In this document: one piece after another, positions 31,799-39,736 of the stretch | Numbering within the stretch: the first letter of the stretch is position 1 | Layout: each line of letters opens with the position of its first letter | Source of the DNA: Sphingomonas sp. HITSZ_GF | GTDB taxonomy: Bacteria > Pseudomonadota > Alphaproteobacteria > Sphingomonadales > Sphingomonadaceae | Direction of reading: 5' to 3' | Assembly: GCF_029543155.1 (NCBI RefSeq) | Contig: NZ_JARQXA010000004.1 | Location: 434,001-498,000 of the forward strand | Length of the DNA: 64,000 nt | Notes under the pieces: model-generated | Databases searched by the model: none | Told to the model about the DNA's origin: nothing | The model's input: the letters and a program-made list of their open reading frames with translations, nothing else | Translations under genes and position numbers: made by a program

Positions 31799-33392
31799 AA
31801 TCCCTCTCCCGGTAGGCGAACCAGTCGAAATCGGCGTGGAGCCCCGCGCCGGACATGTCCTGGCATGCCATGCCGATGAACGCCCCGGTGAAGTTGGCCA
31901 TGCCCGGCGAGCTCGCCTCGTCCGAGAGGATCGAGGCGTCGAACTGCTCGGCGAGCCATTGCCAGTCGCCGCCCGGCACCCGCCAGGCGAAGCATAGCCG
32001 CTCATAGTCGACCTCGCAGCGCAGCTCGACCGGCCCCTCGGGGATCGGGATCGGCGCAGTGAAACTGTCCGCCTGGGGCGAATCGGGCAGCGCCGACATC
32101 ACCCGGATGTGGCGGCCATTTTCCTCGTCACGGCTAACGTGGAGGTAGTGGAACTTGGAGGCGTTGTAATACGCCACCAGCCCGGCGGCCTGCTGGAAAT
32201 GCTGCGGCGCATAGTCGAGCGCGCATGAGGCCGAATAGCAGAATGCCTGTTGCCGCCGCGCGATCAGAGCCTGGGTGAACAGGCTGCCGATCGTCTCGCG
32301 GCCATGGAGCCGTAGATGCCCTGGCCGGGCGGTGAGGCTGAAGATCGTCTCGGGCTCGGGGGTGCGCAGCCATTGGAAGTCGATCGGCAGCGCCGGCGTG
32401 TCGAAATCGTCCTTCGTGTCGGCTGGCGCGCGGCCCTCGGGGCCCGGCACTTCGAGCATCGGCATGCCTTTTTCGCCCGTCGTGTAGAGCCAGCCGTCCT
32501 CGCCCCAGCGCATCGGCTGGATCGCGGTCTCGCGCCCCAGCACGCAGCGCCCGCGATTGGGCAGCGGCCGCCCGCACAGATAGACCAGCCAGGGCTCGCC
32601 CGAAGGCGTCTCGACCAGATCGGCATGGCCGGCGCGCTGGAGCGGGGCATCGGGGCGGGTGCGGCTGGAGAGGATATAGGTGTCGGGATGGAGTTCGTAC
32701 GGCCCGGTGAGGCTGCGCGCACGCGCCATCGTCACCGCGTGGTTCCAGCCGGTGCCGCCCTCGGCGGTGAGCAGATAGTACCAGCCGTCGCGCCGGTAGA
32801 GATGCGGTGCCTCGGTGAGACCCAGCGGTGTGCCGGGGAAGATGTTGACCCGCTCGCCGATCAGCTTCTGCGCCTCCGGCGAATATTCCTGCGCGACGAT
32901 TCCGGCGAAGCGGTTGCGGCCCGGGCGATGGTCCCAGAGCATGTTGAGCAGCCACTTCCGGCCGTCGTCGTCATGGAAGAGCGAGGGATCGAAGCCGCTC
33001 GAATTGAGGCGGATCGGATCGGACCAGTCGCCGTCGATCGTGTCGCAGGTGACGAGGTAGTTGTGGAAGTCGCGCAGGCTCGCGCCCGATGCACCCCCCA
33101 CAGTGGTTCGGCCATAGCGCTTCACATCGGTGTAGATCAGGTGGAAGCGCTCGCCATCGTGCGAAAGGCACGGCGCCCATATGCCGCAGCCGTCCGGATC
33201 GCCGCGCATGTCGAGCTGGGCAGCGCGGTTCAGCGGCCGCGAGACCGGCGTCCAGTTCGCCAGGTTCCGGCTGTGGTGGATCTGCACGCCCGGGAACCAT
33301 TCGAAAGTCGAGGTGGCGACGTAGTAATCCGCGCCTACGCGGACGATCGAGGGATCGGGATTGAAGCCGGGCAGGATGGGATTGCGGGTCAT
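31773..33392 (-). CDS. Glycoside hydrolase family 43 (beta-xylosidase/arabinofuranosidase type)
   Basis: The protein has 539 residues, the usual size of two-domain GH43 xylosidases. The five-blade propeller supplies the catalytic base D13 (FNPDPS), the pKa modulator D135 (SSGFDPSLFHDDDG) and the acid E194 (GLTEAPHLYRR). The C-terminal 200 residues form the beta-sandwich domain (DFDWFAY near the end). No signal peptide is present, so it acts in the cytoplasm on imported oligosaccharides. Its ATG overlaps the stop of the MFS transporter (ATGA), so the two form an import-and-cleave unit for xylan- or arabinan-derived oligosaccharides. Confidence 0.93.
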   Translation of the reverse strand: MTRNPILPGFNPDPSIVRVGADYYVATSTFEWFPGVQIHHSRNLANWTPVSRPLNRAAQLDMRGDPDGCGIWAPCLSHDGERFHLIYTDVKRYGRTTVGGASGASLRDFHNYLVTCDTIDGDWSDPIRLNSSGFDPSLFHDDDGRKWLLNMLWDHRPGRNRFAGIVAQEYSPEAQKLIGERVNIFPGTPLGLTEAPHLYRRDGWYYLLTAEGGTGWNHAVTMARARSLTGPYELHPDTYILSSRTRPDAPLQRAGHADLVETPSGEPWLVYLCGRPLPNRGRCVLGRETAIQPMRWGEDGWLYTTGEKGMPMLEVPGPEGRAPADTKDDFDTPALPIDFQWLRTPEPETIFSLTARPGHLRLHGRETIGSLFTQALIARRQQAFCYSASCALDYAPQHFQQAAGLVAYYNASKFHYLHVSRDEENGRHIRVMSALPDSPQADSFTAPIPIPEGPVELRCEVDYERLCFAWRVPGGDWQWLAEQFDASILSDEASSPGMANFTGAFIGMACQDMSGAGLHADFDWFAYRERDFSPRAPGA

Positions 33393-34639
33393 GCGGGCTT
33401 TCGTACCAGCGTCCAGAGCATTGCGGCGGCGACCAGGTCGAGCAGGCCGAGCGCGATGAAGAAGGGCGCATAGCCGATCGAGGCGACGAGGCTGCCCATC
33501 AGCAGCGAGAAGATCAGGATCGAGGCATTGGCGCAGGTGCCCGCCATGCCGGCGACGGTGCCGAGCTCGTCGCGGCGGAACAGGTCGCTGGCCATGGTGA
33601 TCACGGTGACCGACAGGGTCTGGTGCGCGAAGCCGCCGAGCGAGAGCAGCGCGACCGCTGCCCAGGCGCTCTCGACGAACCCGACGAACAGCATGCCGGT
33701 CATCAGCAGCGCGCCGAGCGTGAAGGTCCAGCGGCGCGCATCGATCAGGTCGATCCCGCGGCGCTGGAGCCAGAGCACGACGCTGGGGCCGAACAGGCAG
33801 CCGAGATCGGCGGCGACGAAGGGCAGGAAGGCGGAGATGGCGATCTCGCCCAGGTCGAAATGGCGGACCTTCACCAGATAGAGCGGCAACCAGAACGTCA
33901 GCGTGCCCCAGGTCGGATCGGCGAGGAAGCGCGGGATGGCGATGCCCCAGAAGTTGCGCTGCCGGAGGATCGATCCGATCGAGGGCCGCGTGCCCGCCGC
34001 CTGCACATGCGCTTCCTGGCCGGCGAGGATATGCGCGCGCTCCTCGTCGCTGATGTCGGGATGCTCGGCGGGGCTGCGATAATAGCGCAGCCAGAGCAGC
34101 ACCCAGAACAGCGCCAGCGCCCCAGCGACGAAGAAGGCCGCGCGCCAGTTCCACATCCAGATCGACCAGGCGACCAGGGGAGCGGCCAGCGCCGATCCTG
34201 CCGAGGCGCCGAGATTATAGATGCCGCCGGCAAGCCCGCGTTCCTTCGCGGGAAACCATTCGGAGACGACCTTGAGCCCGCCGGTGTGCGAGGTCCCCTC
34301 GGCGAAGCCGAGCGACCCGCGCAGCCCGAACAGCATCTGCCAGTTGAACGCCAGCCCATGCGCCATGGTCAGCAGGCCCCAGCAGCTCGCGAAGATGGCG
34401 AGGCCGGTACGCAGCCCTATGGTATCGAGGATATAGCCGACCACCGGCTGGAGCATCACCCCGGCCTGGAAGGCGGCGGTGATGTAGCTGTACTGATGCT
34501 CGTCGATGCCAAGGTCGGGCATGAACACCGGCGCGGCGACCGCCAGGGTGGAGCGTGTCAGATAGTTCACGATCGTGCCCAGCATCACGATCGCGATGAT
34601 CCACCAGCGCAGGGCGCGCGTGCGTCGCCAGAAGGACAT
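33389..34639 (-). CDS. MFS transporter, anion:cation symporter (hexuronate/ExuT-like) type
   Basis: The protein has 416 residues and 12 predicted membrane segments. Landmarks of the ACS family are present: NYLTRSTLAVAAPVFMPDL after helix 1, LRTGLAIFASCWGLLTM and GFAEGTSHTGGLKVVSEWFP between helices 3 and 5. Members import sugar acids or oligosaccharides. It is translationally coupled to the GH43 enzyme, so its cargo is probably a xylan-derived sugar such as an aldouronate or xylo-oligosaccharide. Start ATG 34639 with GGGAGAGA upstream; a LacI-type operator lies 28 bp before it. Confidence 0.9.
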   Translation of the reverse strand: MSFWRRTRALRWWIIAIVMLGTIVNYLTRSTLAVAAPVFMPDLGIDEHQYSYITAAFQAGVMLQPVVGYILDTIGLRTGLAIFASCWGLLTMAHGLAFNWQMLFGLRGSLGFAEGTSHTGGLKVVSEWFPAKERGLAGGIYNLGASAGSALAAPLVAWSIWMWNWRAAFFVAGALALFWVLLWLRYYRSPAEHPDISDEERAHILAGQEAHVQAAGTRPSIGSILRQRNFWGIAIPRFLADPTWGTLTFWLPLYLVKVRHFDLGEIAISAFLPFVAADLGCLFGPSVVLWLQRRGIDLIDARRWTFTLGALLMTGMLFVGFVESAWAAVALLSLGGFAHQTLSVTVITMASDLFRRDELGTVAGMAGTCANASILIFSLLMGSLVASIGYAPFFIALGLLDLVAAAMLWTLVRKPA

Positions 34640-34666
34640 GGCTCTCTCCCGCGGGTGTCGTTGCCC

Positions 34667-34680
34667 CGTTAGCGCTAACG
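34667..34680. promoter_or_regulatory. LacI-family operator upstream of the MFS/GH43 operon
   Basis: The perfect 14-bp palindrome CGTTAGCGCTAACG has the central CG and half-sites typical of LacI/GalR-family operators. It lies 28-41 bp upstream of the transporter ATG, where a repressor would block transcription until the inducing sugar is present. The regulator gene is not in the window. Confidence 0.72.
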
Positions 34681-34740
34681 GTGACGGGTTTGGGAGCGGA
34701 GGGCAAGGGTGGTTTGTATGAGTTATTTCTCGCCCTAAAC

Positions 34741-34823
34741 CGTCGTCCCGGCGAAAGCCGGGATCTCGTGCGGCTCCTTTCCCGCGCCGTCGCCTGAGAT
34801 CCCGGCTTTCGCCGGGATGACGA
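34741..34823. repeat. Dispersed intergenic hairpin repeat, CCGGCGAAAGCCGGG family
   Basis: Left arm CGTCGTCCCGGCGAAAGCC and right arm GGCTTTCGCCGGGATGACGA enclose a 29-bp centre with GCGGCTCCTTTCCCGCGCC, very like the centre of the copy at 9386. It lies between the MFS gene and ada. Confidence 0.85.
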
Positions 34824-34887
34824 TGTGGAGGGTTTGACCGCAAACCCCGGGATGTGGTGCGTCCGCGATGCGCCTATATCCCTTCCC

Positions 34888-35922
34888 ATGACGCACGCAC
34901 TCTCCCTTTCCGAAGATGCGGCCTGGGCCGCCTTCGAAGCGCGTGACCGCGCGTTCGACGGGCGCTTGATCGTCGCGGTGACCACCACCCGCATCTATTG
35001 CAAGCCGACCTGCCCGGCGCGGCGGCCGAAGCGCGAGCATGTCGAGTTCTTCGACGATGCCGAGGCCGCGCGGGCGGCCGGCTACCGCGCCTGCCTGCGC
35101 TGCAAGCCCGACGAGGTCGGCCGCGACCGGATCGCGGTGGCCCGGGCAGTGGCGCTGATCGAGGCGGCGGAGGAAAGCGTCTCGCTCGAGGATGTCGCCG
35201 CCGCTGTCGGCTATGCGCCGCATCATTTCCACCGGCTGTTCAAGCGTGCCACCGGCGTGACTCCCGCCGCCTATGCCCGCAGCCTCAAGGCGAAGCGCGC
35301 CGCCGCGGCGCTGGATGAAGGCAGCGTGACCGAGGCGATCTACGAGGCCGGCTATTCGGCGCCCAGCCGCTTCTACGAAACCGCCAATGCCCGGCTCGGC
35401 ATGAGCCCCAGCGTGTGGAAGCGCGGCGGGGCGGGGGTGACGATCCGCTGGACGGTGGCCGAGACCAGCCTGGGCCCGCTGCTGATCGCGGCGACCGACA
35501 AGGGGCTGTGCCGGGTGGCATTCGACGAAAGCGCGCTCGATCTCGCTACGCGCTTCCCGGCGGCGGAGATCGTCCAGGGCGGCGCGGCACTGTCGGCGCT
35601 GGCGGCGCGCGTCGTCGCCGAGGTCGAGAGCCCCGGGCGCGACACCGATCTGCCGCTCGACGTGCAGGGCACTGCCTTCCAGGAAGCGGTGTGGCAGGCG
35701 CTCCGGGCGATCCCGCCGGGCGAGACGCGCAGCTATGCCCAGCTCGCCGCCGCGGCCGGCAACCCGGGCGCGGTGCGCGCGGCGGGCACCGCCTGCGGCG
35801 CCAACCATGTCCCCGTGATCATCCCCTGCCACCGCGCTTTGCGCTCGGACGGCAGCATGGGCGGCTATGCCTATGGCGTCGATCGCAAGGCGGCCTTGCT
35901 CAAGCGCGAAGGAGCGGAATGA
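34888..35922 (+). CDS. ada: Ada: methylphosphotriester/O6-methylguanine-DNA methyltransferase and transcription activator
   Basis: The protein has 344 residues. The N-terminal zinc domain has all four cysteines (C38, C42, C69, C72); C38 accepts methyl groups from phosphotriesters. An AraC-type helix-turn-helix follows (about 85-185, LEDVAAAVGYAPHHFHRLFK). The C-terminal O6-methylguanine transferase domain has the PCHR motif with acceptor C314. Methylation of C38 turns the protein into an activator of the adaptive response. The stop overlaps the next start (ATGA), so the DUF1203 gene is coupled to it. Confidence 0.95.
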   Translation: MTHALSLSEDAAWAAFEARDRAFDGRLIVAVTTTRIYCKPTCPARRPKREHVEFFDDAEAARAAGYRACLRCKPDEVGRDRIAVARAVALIEAAEESVSLEDVAAAVGYAPHHFHRLFKRATGVTPAAYARSLKAKRAAAALDEGSVTEAIYEAGYSAPSRFYETANARLGMSPSVWKRGGAGVTIRWTVAETSLGPLLIAATDKGLCRVAFDESALDLATRFPAAEIVQGGAALSALAARVVAEVESPGRDTDLPLDVQGTAFQEAVWQALRAIPPGETRSYAQLAAAAGNPGAVRAAGTACGANHVPVIIPCHRALRSDGSMGGYAYGVDRKAALLKREGAE

Positions 35923-36389
35923 TGGGCTATGTGATCGCGGGGATCGATCCCGCACCCTTCCGCCATCTCTATGGCCTGTCCGATGCAGCGCTCGCCGCCG
36001 AGCAGGTGGTGCGCATGACGGTGACGGCGAAGCCCGATGCGCCGTGCCGGGTCGAGCTGGTCGATGTCGATCCGGGCGAGACGGTGCTGCTGGTCAACCA
36101 TGAGCATCTGCCGGTCGCCACGCCCTATCGCAGCGCGCATGCGATCTTCGTGCGCGAAGGCGCCGAGATGCCGGCGCGGTTCGATAACCGCGTGCCCGAG
36201 CCGCTGGCGATCCGCCTGCTCTCGATCCGCGCGTTCGACGATGCGGGGATGATGACCGATGCCGATGTCGTGGAAGGCTGCGAGCTCGAGCCGCTGATCG
36301 CGCGCATGTTCGAAGACCCGGCGGTGGCCTATCTCCATGTCCACAATGCCCGGCGCGGCTGCTTCGCGGCGCGGGTGGATCGGGCCTGA
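35919..36389 (+). CDS. DUF1203 family protein, coupled to ada
   Basis: The protein has 156 residues and no signal peptide. It matches the pattern of DUF1203 proteins: YVIAGIDPAPFRHLYGLSD at the start, CRVELVDVDPGETVLLVNHEH, TPYRSAHAIFVREGA in the middle and VAYLHVHNARRGCFAARV at the end. The family's function is unknown. Translational coupling to ada suggests a part in the response to alkylation damage, which is inference. Confidence 0.85.
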   Translation: MMGYVIAGIDPAPFRHLYGLSDAALAAEQVVRMTVTAKPDAPCRVELVDVDPGETVLLVNHEHLPVATPYRSAHAIFVREGAEMPARFDNRVPEPLAIRLLSIRAFDDAGMMTDADVVEGCELEPLIARMFEDPAVAYLHVHNARRGCFAARVDRA

Positions 36390-36391
36390 TC

Positions 36392-36471
36392 CGTCACCCC
36401 GGCGAAAGCCGGGGTCTCAGGCGAAGGCGCGGCAAGAGCCGCACGAGATCCCGGCTTTCGCCGGGATGACG
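36392..36471. repeat. Dispersed intergenic hairpin repeat, CCGGCGAAAGCCGGG family
   Basis: CGTCACCCCGGCGAAAGCC and GGCTTTCGCCGGGATGACG arms begin 3 bp after the DUF1203 stop and end 1 bp before the convergent serine protease stop, filling the whole gap. It probably serves as a bidirectional terminator here. Confidence 0.85.
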
Positions 36472-38031
36472 TTACTTGGCAGCCGCAGCCGGCGTTGCGC
36501 TGGCCGTCTCTTCCGGGCCCGCCGCCGTGCAGCGATACACCAGCTTCTCGTTATAGACCGGCGGCAGCGCGGTGCGGATCGATGCCTGCTGGGTCGCCAG
36601 CTCGGCGCGCTTGGCCTGGTCCGACGAGCATTCCTTGAGCGGCACGCCCTTCCGCAGCGCGCGGGCCTGCTTCATCTGGTCCGACGAGAGCAGGTAGCGC
36701 GTGTTGGTATAGGTGCCGGTGGCCGGGTCGAAATCGAGCACCGAGACATTGGCTTCCTGATCGGGCACCAGGATGCGCTGCCAGTGCGAGCCGCCCTCCG
36801 CCTCGGCATATTGGGTGCGGCCGTTGATGCAGCCATCGGCGCCGACGTCGAGATCGACCTTGTCGGTGGCGGTGACGATCACCCGGCTGCGCCCGGGCAC
36901 GAGCGTGCAGACCAGCTTGCCCTGCGCCACCGCCGGTGCCGCGCCGGTCGCCGATGCCTTGGGCACCGCCAGCACCGAGGCTTCGTTGAAGCTCGGCCGG
37001 CTGAGGAACATCACCACCGCGGCGAGCATCAGCACGCCGCCGCCCGCCGCTACCCAGATCGCCTCGCGCTTGCGGTCGCGCGAGAGCAGCAGCCCGCCGC
37101 CGCCGACGGTGAGCGCGCCGAGCACCAGCATCAGCGCCGCGCCGGCCATGAAATTCTCGCGCGAGGAGGCCGCCCGGCTGCGCGCGTCGGCAACCGCGTC
37201 CTCGCGCTCGGCCGCGGCCTTGGCGGCATTGGCGCGGGTCAGCTCATCGGCTTCCAGCCGCGCCTTCTCGTCGGCATCGCGCTCCTGCGCCATCTGCTCC
37301 TCGACCGAGGTGCAGGGCACGTCGACGGTGCTCACCGGCTGCTTGGCCTCGGCCAGGAAGGCGAGGAGTTCGCTGTCGGCAATGGCGAAGGCGAAGGTCG
37401 AATCCCCTTCGTCATTGTGCGTGATCGCCGAATTGACGCCGAGCACGCGGCCGCAGCGATCGAGCAGCGGCCCGCCCGAATTGCCGCGCGCGATGCTGGC
37501 ATTGTGGACGAGCACGCTGACGCTGCCGAGCTTGCGGAAGCCCGAGAAGCCGCCCTGCGAGCGCACCGGCGATTGCGGGGTGATGAAGTCAGCTGCCGAG
37601 CGGGCGGTGGCAACGTCGACATTGCCGGGATAGCCAAGCGCAATCAGCGAGTCGCCGTCGGAGATCTTGCCGCCGAACAGCGTGAGCGGGGGCAGGCGCA
37701 CGCCGGTGAACTCGATCAACGCCAGGTCGCGCGCCTGGTCGATCTTGATCACCTTGCCCTGGTACGACTTGTCGCCTTCCGAAGGGACGACGCCGATCAC
37801 CACATTGTCCGGGTAGCGCGAGGCGAGCTCGACGACATGCGCGTTGGTGACGACCCGGTTCGGGCCCACTGCGAAGCCGCTGCCATGGCCGAAGCCGACC
37901 ACTTCGTCGTCGACCACCGCGATCGTGACGATGCGCACCACGCCGCGTGCCGAGGCGGAGATGTCGTCGGCATATGCCGGCCCCACCCACGCGAAGAGCA
38001 GCGCCACCACCAACAGCAACCGACGCATCAT
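36472..38031 (-). CDS. Membrane-anchored trypsin-like (HtrA-type) serine protease
   Basis: The protein has 519 residues. After a signal peptide (about 1-21) comes a trypsin-like domain with the triad H65 (TNAHVV), D102 (ARDLALIE) and S185 (ARGNSGGP). An Ala/Glu-rich, probably coiled-coil region follows (about 255-290), then two hydrophobic segments (about 296-318 and 328-345) and a C-terminal domain of about 170 residues without a known fold. There is no PDZ domain. It probably works in the periplasm, anchored in the inner membrane. It lies directly downstream of three tandem HExxH peptidase genes on the same strand. Confidence 0.85.
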   Translation of the reverse strand: MMRRLLLVVALLFAWVGPAYADDISASARGVVRIVTIAVVDDEVVGFGHGSGFAVGPNRVVTNAHVVELASRYPDNVVIGVVPSEGDKSYQGKVIKIDQARDLALIEFTGVRLPPLTLFGGKISDGDSLIALGYPGNVDVATARSAADFITPQSPVRSQGGFSGFRKLGSVSVLVHNASIARGNSGGPLLDRCGRVLGVNSAITHNDEGDSTFAFAIADSELLAFLAEAKQPVSTVDVPCTSVEEQMAQERDADEKARLEADELTRANAAKAAAEREDAVADARSRAASSRENFMAGAALMLVLGALTVGGGGLLLSRDRKREAIWVAAGGGVLMLAAVVMFLSRPSFNEASVLAVPKASATGAAPAVAQGKLVCTLVPGRSRVIVTATDKVDLDVGADGCINGRTQYAEAEGGSHWQRILVPDQEANVSVLDFDPATGTYTNTRYLLSSDQMKQARALRKGVPLKECSSDQAKRAELATQQASIRTALPPVYNEKLVYRCTAAGPEETASATPAAAAK

Positions 38032-38098
38032 CGAACCCGAACCCTTTGTTTCTGGCCTTCAGCTTTCGGGCAAAAGCCGGCCGGGTTCAAGCGGCTGG

Positions 38099-38128
38099 CG
38101 GCGCGGATTCCCTTCGGGAGCCCGCGCC
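38099..38128 (-). terminator. Hairpin downstream of the third HExxH gene
   Basis: GGCGCGG / CCGCGCC arms enclose a 15-base loop with its own small stem (CCC TTCG GGG-like), 10 bp past the stop at 38138. It may separate the peptidase genes from the serine protease gene. No T-run. Confidence 0.4.
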
Positions 38129-38137
38129 GTGCCGGCT

Positions 38138-39685
38138 TCAGTCGGTCTTCTTCTTGTTCTTGGCGTCTTCCTCGGCCTTTTTCGCCTTGGCCTCGGCATC
38201 GGCGATCACCTTCAGCGCCGCGTCCTTGCCGCCGCTGTCCATCGCCTTGAGCACATTGAGCGCGACGTTGTTGGCCGCGTCCGGGTGCGGGCCATAGGCG
38301 ATCTTCTCGAAGGCGATGCGCGCGCCGGCGAGATTGCCCTGCTCGAGCAGCACCTTGCCCACCCGGGCGCGCAGCCCGTTGTCGAACGGGGCATAGCTAT
38401 AGGCGCCGATCAGCCCGTCCTGCGCCACCTTGGGCACCGGCTGGCCCGCCTCCCCGAAGCTTTCGTAATAGAGGATCAGCGGCTGCGGATAGCCGGGATC
38501 GAGCTTGTTGGCCTTGATGAACCAGCCGCGGATCGCCTTCCAACGCGCCGCGTCGGTCGATTTCTCGGCCTTGGCGATCTCCTGCTGCGCCATGCCCTTG
38601 TAGAGCAGTGCGTGGATCGAACCGGGATCGGCGGCGAGCGCGCGGTCCGCCGCCGCTTCGGACGCGGCATAGTTCTTCGCGTCGAACTCGGCCTCGGCCA
38701 GCTCGTTCTGCGCGCCCGAATCGTTCGGATAGGCGGCCGCGGCCTGGCGCGCCCAGCCGATCACCATCTTGGCGCGCTCCTCGTCGACGCCGCGCGTCGA
38801 CCACATCCGCGCCTTCATCGTCGAGGCTTCGCCCGCGGTCAGCTTGCGCAGCGTCACGTCGCCCACCTGCACCTTGCCCGCGGGCACGGTGATCGTCGGC
38901 AGCGAGGCGCGCGCGCCATAGGCGTTGAGCTTGGCGTCGAGCTGGCCCAGGCTGCCGAACGCCTTGTTGGCCTCCTCCACCGATTTGCCTTCGTTCAGCG
39001 CCTGGATATAGCTGGCCAGCTCCTTCGAATGGCCGCCCAGGATCGTATAGTGGGTGAGCAGCCAGCCGCGCCCGTAGAGCGTCTGGGTGTCGATCTCCTT
39101 GTCCTTGGGATCGAGCTGCAGCATCCGCTCGGCCGGCATCTGCGCGACGCGATCGATGCCATAGGCGCGGTATTCGGGCGCCTTGCCGATCACCAGCGTA
39201 TCGTCGCCGGTGCGGTAAAAGGCCGTGCCGACGAATTCGGCAAAGCCTTCGACGAACCATTTCGGAAAGACCACGCTCGGCCAGCTCGAGAACATGAAGC
39301 TGTGCGCATATTCATGCTGCAGGATCGTCTGCGCATCGAGCGCGCCGTTGCCGTCGTCCTTGGGCACGAAGGCGATCGGACCGGTGGCGCGGCCTTCGAA
39401 CCAGCCCGCCGGGCCCGAACGGCCATAGAGGCGCTGCAGCTCGTTGACGTTCGCCAGCACATAGACGTGCACGCGCATCATCGGGCTCAGCGGCTTGTCC
39501 GGCGTGCCCGTGAGGAAACGCAGCGTCTGGTCGAACCGTTCGAGCCGGGCGGTATAGGCCTTCAGCTTGTCCGGATTGTCGTCCGAATAGACGACGAAGT
39601 GCTTGGAGCTCGCCTCATACCATTCGGCATGGGCGAGCGACGGCGCCAGCAATAGCGACGCAGCGAGCAAAAAACGGCGAACCAT
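38138..39685 (-). CDS. Exported HExxH metallopeptidase-like protein with TPR region, paralog 1
   Basis: The protein has 515 residues with a signal peptide at 1-20. The zinc motif is H124-E125-x-x-H128 (ILQHEYAHSFMF) and the likely third ligand is E146 in FVEGFAEF, a gluzincin arrangement. The next 250 residues hold TPR-like helices (NELAEAEFDAKNYAASEAAADRALAADPG). The extreme C-terminus is Lys/Glu-rich and ends KNKKKTD. The N-terminus EWYEASSKHFVVYSDDNPDK is shared closely with the next two genes. Probably a periplasmic peptidase; the substrate is unknown. The family resembles DUF1570-type putative peptidases. Confidence 0.83.
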   Translation of the reverse strand: MVRRFLLAASLLLAPSLAHAEWYEASSKHFVVYSDDNPDKLKAYTARLERFDQTLRFLTGTPDKPLSPMMRVHVYVLANVNELQRLYGRSGPAGWFEGRATGPIAFVPKDDGNGALDAQTILQHEYAHSFMFSSWPSVVFPKWFVEGFAEFVGTAFYRTGDDTLVIGKAPEYRAYGIDRVAQMPAERMLQLDPKDKEIDTQTLYGRGWLLTHYTILGGHSKELASYIQALNEGKSVEEANKAFGSLGQLDAKLNAYGARASLPTITVPAGKVQVGDVTLRKLTAGEASTMKARMWSTRGVDEERAKMVIGWARQAAAAYPNDSGAQNELAEAEFDAKNYAASEAAADRALAADPGSIHALLYKGMAQQEIAKAEKSTDAARWKAIRGWFIKANKLDPGYPQPLILYYESFGEAGQPVPKVAQDGLIGAYSYAPFDNGLRARVGKVLLEQGNLAGARIAFEKIAYGPHPDAANNVALNVLKAMDSGGKDAALKVIADAEAKAKKAEEDAKNKKKTD

Positions 39686-39736
39686 GTGTCTTCCCCCGAC
39701 AAGTATGACCGAAGTCTAGGACTTGCAGGTGAGTCG

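Noticed and set aside
31773..34154. Possible fusion of a membrane protein with GH43
   Set aside because: The extra N-terminal part is an out-of-frame reading of the MFS gene; GH43 starts at 33392 with a normal NPILPGFNPDPS beginning.
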